Positions 43,873 through 54,008 of a stretch of 64,000 bases of DNA are shown piece by piece. The position numbers were made by a program, and so were the translations under genes. Positions within the stretch are counted from its first letter, which is position 1. Each line of letters opens with the position of its first letter. The notes below the pieces were generated by a model that made no database searches, was not told where the DNA came from, and was given only the letters and a program-made list of their open reading frames with translations. This stretch comes from Diplodia intermedia (taxonomy: Eukaryota; Ascomycota; Dothideomycetes; Botryosphaeriales; Botryosphaeriaceae). The stretch covers positions 731,877 through 795,876 of the forward strand of contig JAKEKT010000003.1 of NCBI GenBank assembly GCA_021495925.1. The letters are read 5' to 3'.

Positions 43873-45683
43873 TTAAGCTGCGGAGAAAAACATTGACGTC
43901 AGCCAAAAAAAAGGTTCCACTTACCAAGAAGCACGAGCAGCCACCTCATGAGGCCGCTGCGCTTACCTTTGGCGCCCAGACCCACGATGGCGAGGAGCCA
44001 GTTGGTCTTTGCGTTTCCGTTGCGGTCGAAGTTGGGCTTGAGCTCGCTCATCTGCTTGTACTGCTTCTGCTTCGCGGCCGTGTACGGCGGGTAGCGGACG
44101 GCGAGCAGGGACTCCATCCAGCCGGGAGTCGTTGTCACGGAGCGGCGGTGGGTGAAGGAGTCGAACGAGGCGCGGCCGCGGTAGGCGCCCTGCCCGCTGG
44201 TGCCGACGCCACCGAACGCGAGCGTGGGGATCGCGGCATGGAAGAAGCCGCTAAAGCAGGGTGTAAGCAAAAATAGGGACTACGCTGTCGAGAATGGAAA
44301 CCTACTCGTTGACTGAGGCACCGCCGGAACGGGTCTCGTTGAGGACTGTTTTAACTCATGTCAGCATTGTCCATGCGGGTGAAGCGCGCATTCACCTACC
44401 CCTCTCCGTCTCCTTCTTGTTGCCAAACGGATAGATACCGAGCGGAGTATCATGGACCTCGTTCGCAATCTTAATGGCCTCGTCGAGGTCCTTGACCGGC
44501 AGAACGGGGATCAGAGGGCCGAAGCTCTCCTCCGCAATCAAGGCGTCGTTCTGGCTCTCGACCTGCACAACGGTGGGCTCGAAGAACAGATCGGACTCGT
44601 CCATAGTGCCGCCCATCACGATCTTGCCATTGCTCTCGTCGAGCATCTTCCTCAGCCTCTTGAACTGCCTCTCGTTCACGATGTGGCTGTAGTCGGGGCT
44701 GTTGCGCGCGCCCTGCGGGAAGAACTCGTCGTACGCGGTCTGCAGCTCGGCGAGCAGCGCGGGCAGGATCTCCTGGTCGACCATGATGTAGTTCTGGCTG
44801 ACGCAGACCTGGCCGGCGTTGTGCAGCTTCGCCCACAGCAGCCGGCGCGCCGCCAGCCTGGGGTCGGCGTTCTTGGTGACGATGGCCGGGTTCTTGCCGC
44901 CCAGCTCCAGCGTCACGGGCGTGAGCGTCTCGGCCGCCTTCTTCGCGATGATGGTGCCCACGCCTATGCCACCCGTGTAGAAGATCTTATCCCACTTTTG
45001 GTCGAGCAGCGCCGTCGTCTCGGCGACGCCGCCCTGCACGACGGTGTAGGCGGTGGAATCGAGCGACTCGCGGATCACCTTCTCCAGCACGGCGGCGGCA
45101 GCGGGGGCATTTTCGCTGGGCTTGAGAACCACGGTACAGCCGGCGGCGATGGCACCGATGACGGGTCCGAGGGAAAGCTGGATGGGGAAATTGTAGGCGC
45201 TGTACCCCGCATCAGCATCCTGTCACAGGAAAACGTATCCAAGAGCTCACCCAATGACCAGGACGGTGCCCAATGGCTCCTTTCTGATGTGCGGCGCGAG
45301 GAGCTTGTTCGCGAGAGGGATGTCGGGCGCCTTCTCGTCCTTGACCCATTTGGGCAGGTTGTTCTGGACGAAGACAATGTCGCTCAGGGTCCAGCCGTAC
45401 TCGGCCAGGTACGTCTCGAAGGAGGACTTGTTCAGGTCGCTCTTGCAGGCCTCAAGGATGAGCTGCTCGTTGTCCTTCAGCCTGCAATGCGCGAGCGGGT
45501 CAGCAAAAGGCGCGGGGGCCGCCGAGGTGGAGGGCGCATTTACGCCCAGTACAGCTTGCGCAGCTGCTTCAACCTGTACTCGACATTCCGCGTCTTCTGG
45601 GTGCTGAAGGTGGTGCGGAGAAGGTTGACGGTCGCGGGGATGGCCTCGACGGGCGTGTATTGGAGCTCCGGGAGCTTCGACAT
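43873..45683 (-). CDS. hfd1: Fatty aldehyde dehydrogenase (ALDH3/Hfd1 type)
   Basis: Six exons on the minus strand: 45683-45544, 45481-45251, 45199-44400, 44345-44306, 44250-43925 and 43877-43873; 513 residues. It oxidises aldehydes to acids with NAD(P)+. Motifs are VIGAYNFPIQLSLGP, LKPSENAPA, FYTGGIGVG, LELGGKNPA (general-base Glu), AGQVCVSQNY (catalytic Cys), ESFGPLIPV, and SGGASVNDGFFHAAIPTLAFGGVG. The C-terminus is hydrophobic (LMRWLLVLLA), as in membrane-anchored Hfd1/FALDH. The last exon codes only two bases of Ala plus TAA; without that splice the frame runs on to KWNLFFG at 43899. Yeast Hfd1 acts in sphingolipid-derived fatty aldehyde breakdown and in making the coenzyme Q head group. 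Confidence 0.92.
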
Positions 45684-46177
45684 GGCGGGCGAGGTATAAA
45701 AATCGCAGGGATGTGAGGGGTGCGGAGGAGAGGCAGAAGGGGCGGAGTCAGCTCCTTTTAGAGAGATTATGAATTTTGGCCCCACAGCGGCTGTGATAAG
45801 AAAGAGCAGCGGCGTGGATGTGAAGCTGACGAGCTTGGCTGTTTGAGCGCTTGCGCCTCGGCCCAGCGCACGCCTTCCCCATCCGTGCACCACTCGGCTT
45901 CGCGCTTGGCCCGCTTCACTCCATTGTGTCCCGCCTTACGCACGGAATGCTACGGATGATAGCCCATGGAACACTCTCGGGGGCTCTCAAAAAACCCCAC
46001 CGTTGCGCCGACTGGCTGAAAAGAGAAATCTCGAGTGTTTAGTATTCCCCCGTTCCTTTCGCCATTTCCCATGACACCATGTCCAGTACATCCATGATAC
46101 AGGAGCTATTGTACAGATATCAATTAACAATCCATTAGACGGAAATTCGTCCCGCGTGCATCAATCCGTGATTTTCT
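45684..46177. other. Intergenic: hfd1 promoter and cbp3 3' flank
   Basis: No gene was seen in these 494 bp between two minus-strand genes. The part nearest 45.7 kb is the hfd1 promoter and leader. The part near 46.1 kb is AT-rich and fits the cbp3 3' UTR. Confidence 0.5.
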
Positions 46178-47381
46178 TCAGTTCTTCGTCTCCTCCTTGT
46201 GCTCCAGCTCCGCAGAGGTAAACGGCTTCGACACCAGAGGGCTCTCCTCCGCCACGAGCGCCTCTTCTCGCTGAGGGCCGCCAAAGGCCACCTCGCCAGA
46301 AGTGAAGGCCTCGTCGCTGACCGTCTCCAACCTCTGGATCTCCCTCCGCAGGTAGCTCACCACGGTAGCAAGCCCGGAGGCGTTGATCTCCTCGGCCTTC
46401 CAGAGATTCCTCCACAGCGCCGCCGCCAGCATGGCATCCCCCTTCACCAGACCCTCGTCGTACGCGGCCATGACGCCGCGCCACTGGATGAACAGGTCCT
46501 GCAGGTACCTGTTGCGGATGCCTCGCGCCTGCATGTTGTGGTGTACGACCATGCGGTTCTCCGCCTCGTAGAAGAAGTGGTCGAGCAGGTGCTGGTGCCA
46601 CGCCGGCGCGTGCTCCTCGGGGAACATGCGGATCCGCGTCGTCAGCGCGTACATGTGGAGAAACGTTATCTGCGCCCAGGTGTTGAACGTCGGCGTAAGA
46701 CCCAGTCCTGCGGAATCCCCAAAAACACATCAGCAAATCGTCCCCTTTCCATTTCCGGGGCCTTGGAGGTTATCCGTGGCAACAACAGCAACGTACCTTC
46801 ATACCACCACCCCTCCCCCACGCCCAAATCCTCGCCCTTCGCCGTCTTCGGCGCCTCGCCGTCCGCGTCCTTGTCGACCCGGTAGTCCGCCTGCCGCGCG
46901 CACTCGCGGAACAGCAGCTCGGTCCCGCCGTACGCGACGTACGTCTCGGTGCTGCCGCCGGCGCGGCGGTGCAGGCCCTGCGCGATGGCCCGGCTCATGG
47001 CCGCGTGCGAAGGGCCTCCCGCCGACGCGCTGGCGTACGCGTTGCCCGGGGCCGTGCGGCGGTCTTGCTGCGCGCGGAGAGGGTCGTCGTTCTCGAGCGC
47101 GGCGGGCGATGTGGGAGGTTCTTCGGCCGGCATGTGCGGGCGCGCGTCCCATTTTTGTTGCGCGGCGCGGGGGGCGATGGAGAATGAGCGGCGGAGGGAG
47201 GAGGAGGAGGGGGAGGAGGAGGAGGGTGCTGCGGTGCTTCGGCGCGTGGTTGTCTGCGAGTGGGAGATGTTGTTCAGTGTGAGCAATGGGTGATTGTGGA
47301 TTTTTCTCTAACCTGGGCGAAGCTGGAGGCGTGCTGTTGCAGGGCCCGTTTGCAGGCTCTACAGGCGAATGAGGTAGCCAT
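46178..47381 (-). CDS. cbp3: Ubiquinol-cytochrome c reductase assembly chaperone Cbp3
   Basis: Three exons, 47381-47313, 47253-46797 and 46707-46178, give 351 residues. Exon 1 starts MATSFACRACKRALQQHASS, and with exon 2 (TTTRRSTAAP...LRRSFSIAPR) it forms a Ser/Arg-rich mitochondrial presequence. The chaperone domain spans the junction GWWYE|GLGLTPTFNTWAQITFLHMYALTTRIRMFP and continues DHFFYEAENRMVVHHNMQARGIRNRYLQDLFIQWRGVMAAYDEGL. These are the defining blocks of the Cbp3/UQCC1 family. Cbp3 with Cbp6 binds newly made cytochrome b at the mitoribosome and supports bc1 complex assembly in the inner membrane. The C-terminal ~60 residues are acidic and less conserved. It is tandem with the FAD monooxygenase gene (270 bp apart). 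Confidence 0.93.
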
Positions 47382-47651
47382 TGGCGCGTCGTTTGAGGGG
47401 AAGGCTGTACGGGAAAAGAGGTGGGAGCGTGGAGTGGTAGGCTGGCTGCAGGTGGGATGTGCAAAGGTAGAGCGCGCGCCGCTTACTTTTTGATGGCTGC
47501 GACTCGCGGATTGGAAAGCTTGGGCCACCGCCTACGATCAATGACTTCACCATTATGGTAGTAGCCTCAAAGCACCGCAATTATTGCAAATTTACCAGAT
47601 GTCTGAAAAGTTCCATCTGATTGGTATTGTACAAGGATGCCCAATTCCGAG

Positions 47652-49358
47652 CTACTCGTCCATGTCCGCAACGCTCAAGGCAGTGTACCTGTTGCCTCTT
47701 GCGGTAACGTAATCGAACTCCTCATCAATCTCGTTCGCATGTTCAGGAGTCTTCGCCAGCACATCCTCGATGCTCCAAGCAATCCTCTCTGCCCCGATGC
47801 GAGCTCCGCCCAGATTGCCTGCAGCCGGGCCAAGTCGCAGGCCGGCCAATCTGCCAGTGACAAAGAGCGGCACTCCATCCTTCCACATGAGGTCCTCGTT
47901 CAGACACGGCAGTCCTCCATGCCCATGGATAGGATAGTCCCGATTCATCGACTTGAGGCAGGGCAGAGTTGCGAAGTCTGTCTGGATACCTGTGGCGAAG
48001 TAAATGTAGTCGATGGGTGGGAGCTCGGGAATCCGAGGTTCCGTCTTGACCATCCATGTCTGAGTCGAGGCATCGTACGACCTGCTCTCGAGGACTGTAT
48101 GCGTGTGGAGTGAGACACGTCCACGAGCAATTTGCTGTTTGAGAATCTTGTGGAACGGCGGGTTAAGGCTGCCTCCACCGCGAGCCGATTTGATCTGCTC
48201 AAGGCGTTCTGAACGAAAGGTCAGTATTGTAGTATTCGACAGCACCAAGATGACTGACCCTCATCCGTGTCTGCCGTCCAAAACTTCGCTTGCTCGAGGT
48301 TCCTAAACTTTCCCATCCAGGCCAGGTCGACGTCGAACGGCTTGACCTTGCATGGACCTCGCATCAAATGCCAGACCTTCGTGACACCCTTCCGAATTGC
48401 CAGGTCCGAAATTTGAGCGGAAGTCAAACCACCACCAACGACCATCACATTGGTCTCTTTCTTGGCTTTAATCTTGGCCAAGACAACAGGATCAGGGAAC
48501 TGTTGGATCTGCATGGTGTGGCACATCTGTCGGCATCCCTGCATAGGATCGGTATCTGGGATGTTTGGGGCGTTGGCAGGTCCTACTGCAAGGACTACTG
48601 TCCTAGCATGGTGCACCCCATTATTCGTCCGAACTGTGAAGATCTTGTCCACGTCAGAGACGTCACCAACGCAGCCGTATTCGATATCCTGGACCTGTTC
48701 CTGCTGGATCAGACCATCACGAAGGCCGTACCGATCGACTATGCATTCGCAATGTTCCGAGAACAGAGGAAGGGAAGGTGTGAAGTAGTCCTTGCGGTCG
48801 CGTTCGTCGATTTCGACTTCGGAGTGGGCTCTGAGAGGCATTAGCATCTGCGTTTTGCGCTGGGATGCGGCAACCATACTTGCGAGTTTTGGTCCTCTTC
48901 TTCCTGAGGTGCTTGCTGATCTCCTTGCCGACGCACTCTCTGATCTCCACGAGCTCATTCTCCCGGCGCTGTTCGTGAGTGTATGCGAGCAGTCCATCCC
49001 TGTCGCTGGGGTCGACATGCCAGAACATGGGACTGCGCAAGTTCTTGATCTCAAAGGTCTTGAACAGCTTGTTCCACCGGTTCATCCATTGATCCCCGGT
49101 TGCGTCCAGCACCAAGGTGGAGTATCGTCTTCCGAGCCGGGGAGCAGCCTGTGCGATCTGGCCGCTCTTCTTGTTCTTGATGCTCATCCTCGCTCCATGT
49201 TTTCGGATCCAGTGGTAGCGCTGATGCTCTTCGTCGGTGAAGATTGCGGAAGGAGTGTGTTCGCATAGACGAGAAGCGACTGCGAGGCCACAGGGCCCAG
49301 ATCCTATGATGACCACGTCGTGGACGAAGATGGTGCTCTCTCTTGTTGGGCTGTCCAT
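47652..49358 (-). CDS. FAD-dependent monooxygenase (ornithine N5-oxygenase-like)
   Basis: Three exons, 49358-48880, 48830-48259 and 48208-47652, give 535 residues. An FAD-binding Rossmann motif is present at the N-terminus (VVIIGSGPCGLAVASRL). A second dinucleotide motif (NVMVVGGGLTSAQISDLA) and the late ATGIQTD block typical of class B/N-hydroxylating flavoproteins follow. The two short introns (49 and 50 nt) restore KTRK|AHSEVEIDERDRKDYF and TDE|ERLEQIKSARGGG. The family oxidises amines or ketones with NADPH and O2, but the overall match is to fungal proteins loosely called L-ornithine 5-monooxygenase. No siderophore synthetase gene is nearby, so the substrate remains open. It is divergent from the ketoacyl synthase gene. 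Confidence 0.85.
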
Positions 49359-49978
49359 GTTGTTGGTCAGGAATGAATGGCTTTGGAACTCAGCACGTAG
49401 AAGGAGATCAATGAAGATGGAGTTGAGTTGCGTGTGTTGGAGAATACGAGGTCAGAATGGCCATCTGGAGTACCTTGATGGCTGCGTGGCAAGGTACCCT
49501 TTAGAGCATTGCCCCCCCGGCACCATCATGGTGTCGTAGTAAGCACCTTGATGGCACTGGTCAGTCGGCCAAATCCGGCTAAAGTCGGAGTCGCCTTTTC
49601 GGCATCCTGAAAACCAGACGGATAACCTATAATGGATAAGTAGAGATTTAGGGTATATCCTTCTGCGAGCCGTGTGAAGAGCTGCGTAGAAATACGGGTG
49701 CCAGGCGTGCACGGAAGCAAAAATCGCATGATCATAGCCTTGCCACATTTCGCATGCGAAAAACCTCGTCGCGATCGAGTCTGGCACGCATGAAAAGAAA
49801 AGAAAGAGAAACTACTGAAGTCGTGACTGAGGGAGAATAAGAAGGAACACTCGGTTGAGGTGTGCGCACAAGCGAGAAAAGTTGTTGCCGGTGGTCAGCG
49901 CGCCTCGGACCGTCTTTGATTTCCAACCGCGTCAACTTCGCCGGTTCAAGAGCATCAACCGGCCCTCAAAACCATGCC
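49359..49978. promoter_or_regulatory. Bidirectional promoter, FAD monooxygenase / cem1
   Basis: A 620 bp region between divergent starts that contains no supportable ORF. The in-frame extension upstream of the cem1 ATG has no ATG. An out-of-frame ATG lies 7 nt upstream of the cem1 start (ACCATGCCATGCG) and could lower initiation. Confidence 0.5.
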
Positions 49979-51576
49979 ATGCGAAGAGTGGTAGTCACCG
50001 GTCTAGGCGCGGTCACGCCGCTGGGAGTTGGTGAGAGCTGCATCCGCGCGGTCGCTCTGCTCGTCGGCTGACGCAATCGCCCCGCAGGCATCCGCAGAAC
50101 ATGGTCGCGCCTCATCGACGGCCACTGTGGCGTGGTCTCGGTCAAGGACCGTAGCCCTCAGTTTGCCGCGCTGCCAAGCCAGGTCGCCGCCCTCGTTCCA
50201 TCCGGGCTCCGGGAAGATGGAAGATGGACTGCGAAAGAATGGCTTCAACCAGGTGTAAGCCGCACCAAGCCGCAAGTGCACGCGAGCCTTTGCTGACCAG
50301 CCCAGGACGAGCGCAAGATGGCTCTGTTTGCCCAGTACGCCATGGCCGCCTCACACGAGGCGCTTGAGGATGCTGCATGGCATCCGAAGAAAGAAGAAGA
50401 CTTGGAGGCTACTGTCCGTCTCTGCTCGCGCCAACCCAAAGACTTGTGGCTGACATGCAGTAGGGTGTCTACATCGGATCCGGCATCGGAAGCTTTGACG
50501 ATGTGTATGAGACATCAATTGCTTATGAAAAAGGCGGCTATCGTAAAGTTTCGCCACTTTTCGTGCCCCGACTTCTCATCAACCTCGCTGCTGGCCATAT
50601 CTCAATGCGCTTTGGGCTGAAGGTCGGAAGGGCCCACTGTCATGACTGGAACTTTGCTGACTTGGACAGGGCCCGAACCATGCAGCAACAACCGCTTGCA
50701 CTACTGGCGCCCATGCAATCGGAGATGCGGCTCGCTTCATTGCCTATGGCGATGCAGATGTCATGGTCGCCGGCGGCGCCGAATCCTGCATTCACCCTCT
50801 AGCAATTGCAGGGTTTGCTCGTGCTAGAAGCCTCGCAACGGATTGGAATGACACACCTCATCTTGCCTCTAGACCATTTGACAAAGACAGGGCTGGATTC
50901 GTCATTGGCGAGGGCGCCGGCGTGCTTGTGCTCGAGGTTCGCATACGAAGTCTCATTCGATATGCATAGCGCTAATGTGTCAACAGGAACTCGAGCACGC
51001 GCAAGCTCGAGGGGCCAGGATCTACGCAGAGTTGAAAGGGTATGGTCTTTCCTCGGATGCCCATCATATGACTGCTCCTCGAGAAGATGGAAGCGGCCCG
51101 CTTCTTGCTATGAAGCGAGCGCTGAAGCATGCGAAGCTACCGCCGAGCGCCATTGATTACGTGAATGCACACGCAACATCAACAGTGCTGGGCGACGCGG
51201 CGGAGAACCTGGCCATAAAAAGCCTTCTTTTGGGAGAGCAAGGTCGGGGGAAAGCAGCAGACATCAACGTCAGCAGTACCAAGGGAGCTATCGGTCATCT
51301 CCTTGGCGCCGCCGGGTCCGTCGAAGCAATTTTCACGATTCTTGCCATCCACCATGTACGTCTGGTTCCGCGGAGAAAACGCTCGTTAACTGACCACGCT
51401 CGTAGGGAATTCTCCCCCCGACGCTGAATTTGGAAACGGCTGGGGATCCACCTGAAGAGTTTGACTGCAACTATGTTCCAAAAGAGGCACAGGAACGGGA
51501 AATCACGGTCGCTTTGTCGAATTCGTTCGGATTTGGAGGTACTAATGCCAGTTTGTGCTTCAGTAAATGGCAGTAG
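49979..51576 (+). CDS. cem1: Mitochondrial-type 3-oxoacyl-ACP synthase (KAS)
   Basis: Seven exons: 49979-50030, 50088-50254, 50306-50413, 50464-50622, 50670-50936, 50987-51355, 51406-51576; 430 residues. Start is MRRVVVTGLGAVTPLGVG. The condensing-enzyme triad is complete: Cys172 in NHAATTACTTGAHAIGDA, His313 in NAHATSTVLGD, and His354 in STKGAIGHLLGAAG. The C-terminus SNSFGFGGTNASLCFSKW is canonical. It extends acyl-ACP in type II fatty acid synthesis. In fungi a stand-alone KAS of this type is the mitochondrial Cem1, which supplies octanoate for lipoic acid. There is little visible presequence; the native N-terminus (MRRVVVTG) may itself act as a short targeting signal. Confidence 0.95.
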
Positions 51577-51871
51577 AGACGAGCACGATCAAAGAAAAAT
51601 GCAGAAGGACCAGGAAGAAGTGCCATTGACATTTGCATATGACCTCGCTCTTACCAGGATGGGACTGATAAGAGGGCGTTAGCGGCTTCCTTACCCCACC
51701 TTGGTCCAAGCGCCGTGATGAGCATGATTTTAGCCAGTGATAGCAACCGAAAAAAGACTCCACCCGCCCTCGGTGACGGCCGACGGCACAGAGTGCCATC
51801 ACTTCCTTTTTTCTGCCTTCGCGCTCGCTGGCTCATACTGTCTTCACTCACTTCCTCTTCCCTTGGGCGTG

Positions 51872-53777
51872 ATGGCTGAACCGCTCCAGAACGTCCCTTC
51901 GGCGGGGGACAGCGTCGCACCCGAGGACAAGATCACCTTTCTAGGAAATGTTTCAAAGAAGGCTGAAATGTACCATGGCCGCGTGCCATATCTACGTCGA
52001 CTACCCTTCCCTGCGCTTGCCATCATCATTCTGATAGCCGTCGTCAACGCCGCGGTCTGGGTGGCCGTTGGCATTGTCCTTGTAAGCTCATATACCCCAC
52101 CAAAAAAATACCAAAAAACGAGACACCAGTAATGGACGCTGACCATAGCCCCGCAGCATTTCCATCCGTCAGTACTCCAGTTGTCCCGATGAGAAATATA
52201 AATTTCCCTGACACTCACTAGGGCCCTCATTTCCACGGCCATTCTCTCCTACACTCTTGGACTCCGCCATGCCCTGGATGCAGACCATATTTCCGTTCGT
52301 CTACCCAAATCAGAGACTCGGTATGAATACTGAAGCAGACACACAGGCCATCGACCTCATGACGCGCCGCCTCATTGCCGCAGGCCAGAGGCCCGTGACG
52401 GTCGGCATGTTCTTCTCTCTGGGGCATTCAACGTACACTCCACCTTTCCGCCCCTCTGCCCAGCCTCTAACCCCTTCTTTCCAGAATCGTCGTAGTCACC
52501 TCCATCGTCGTCGCCGCCACGGCCTCGGCCGTGTCCGACAAATTCGACCGCTTCTCCCGGGTGGGCGGCATCATCGGCACCTCCGTGTCCGCCGCCTTCC
52601 TGATCCTGCTGGGCGTGATGAACGTCTACATCCTGTACCGGCTGGTGAAGCAGCTGAACGCGCTGCTCGCCACGCACCCCAGCGAGGACGACGAGGGCGA
52701 GGACTTCAAGATCCACGGCGCCGGCTGCCTCTTCAACGTCTTCAAGGGCATGTTCAAAATGATCGACCGGTTCGTCATCATCATCATCATCATCATCATC
52801 ACCGTCCCACCCACACTTCCCACAGCGCAACGCAACGCAAACGCAAAACGCAACTAACCAAACGGGCAAAAAAAAAAAACAGCCCCTGGAAGATGTACCC
52901 CCTCGGCGTCCTCTTCGGCCTCGGCTTCGACACGTCCTCGGAGATCGCGCTGCTGGGCATCTCGTCGATCCAGGGCGCGCGCGGCACGTCCATCTGGCTG
53001 ATCCTGCTGTTCCCGCTGCTCTTCACCGCCGGCATGTGCCTGCTCGACACGGCCGACGGCGCGCTGATGATGTCGCTCTACACGTCGGCCTCGCTCGCGC
53101 GCGACCGCGTCGCCATCCTCTACTACAGCATCGTCCTCACCGTCGTCACCGTCGTCGTCGCGCTAGTCATTGGGGTGATTCAGCTGCTCACCCTCGTGCT
53201 CAACGTCGCCGGGCCGACCGGCCGCTTCTGGGACGGCGTCGAGCGGGCGGGCGATAGTTATGAGATCATCGGTACGTGTTTTTTTTCTTCCCTTCCTTCC
53301 CCTTCCTCTTCGTCATATATATACCTACCTCATCCCACACACGAACGAAGACTGACAAACCAACCCCCAACAGGCGGTTCCATCTGCGGCTCCTTCCTCG
53401 TCTTCGGCGCCCTCAGCGTCCTGCTCTACAAGCCCTGGCGCCGGCGCGTCGACGCGAAGCGCGAGCGGAACATCAACATCAACCGGGTCGCCCCCGCCGC
53501 CGCCCTGCTCCAGAATGGAGAGGATCAAAACCGGGACCCGCAGGATCCGGCTTCTGTTGTTGTTGTTGTTGTTGATGATGGTAGTAGAGAGGACGGCGGC
53601 GGCGGGGAGACGTCGCCATCTCGTGATCGTGGTAGGAGTAGTACCCCTTACGGCACGGTCGAGATCGTGGATGACGAGGAGAGTCAGACGCACCGTCAGA
53701 GCAAGGGCGAGGGCAGCAAGGGGAAAAAAGGTGGTGGGCAGCAGGTCTCGGCGCGGGAGGTCGGCGAGCGTGCTTAA
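51872..53777 (+). CDS. Nickel/cobalt transporter (NiCoT family)
   Basis: Seven exons: 51872-52081, 52157-52167, 52222-52294, 52347-52432, 52485-52769, 52883-53271, 53374-53777; 485 residues. Exon 2 has only 11 nt. It supplies HFHP, which joins ALISTAILSYTLGLRHALDADHIS, the metal-binding signature of the family (RHAxDADHI). Other family motifs are FFSLGHSTIVV, LGFDTSSEIALLG and LFTAGMCLLDTADGALM. About eight membrane segments are visible. The C-terminal ~110 residues are cytosolic and low complexity (a Val run from a GTT repeat, then Ser/Gly/Lys). It moves Ni2+ and/or Co2+ into the cell; fungi use nickel for urease. It is tandem with cem1 and converges on snx41. Confidence 0.93.
52776..52800. 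repeat. (CAT)8 tract inside a NiCoT intron
   Basis: A perfect CAT/ATC repeat just after the donor site of the fifth intron of the nickel/cobalt transporter. An A-run lies directly before its acceptor (52868-52879). Confidence 0.85.
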
Positions 53778-54008
53778 AGAGGTGGTGGGTAGGCAGTACT
53801 TCTAACATGGCGAGGATCATGTTTAGAATGTCGATAGTGTAGCAGGTCTTGAGTGCTGTGGGGGTAGCAAGCACATTTTATGGTTTGTTTGTGGAAAGCG
53901 GTGGCTCTTGTGCATGCGCGAATGGCATTACCCATTACTTTCTACTTCGTACCGTACAATAATAAACGCCTCCCCATCCCTAAAAAATCAAAGCTGGTAT
54001 CGTCACAA

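Noticed and set aside
44452..45699. 415-codon plus-strand frame
   Set aside because: Antisense shadow of the aldehyde dehydrogenase exons, crossing two of its introns.
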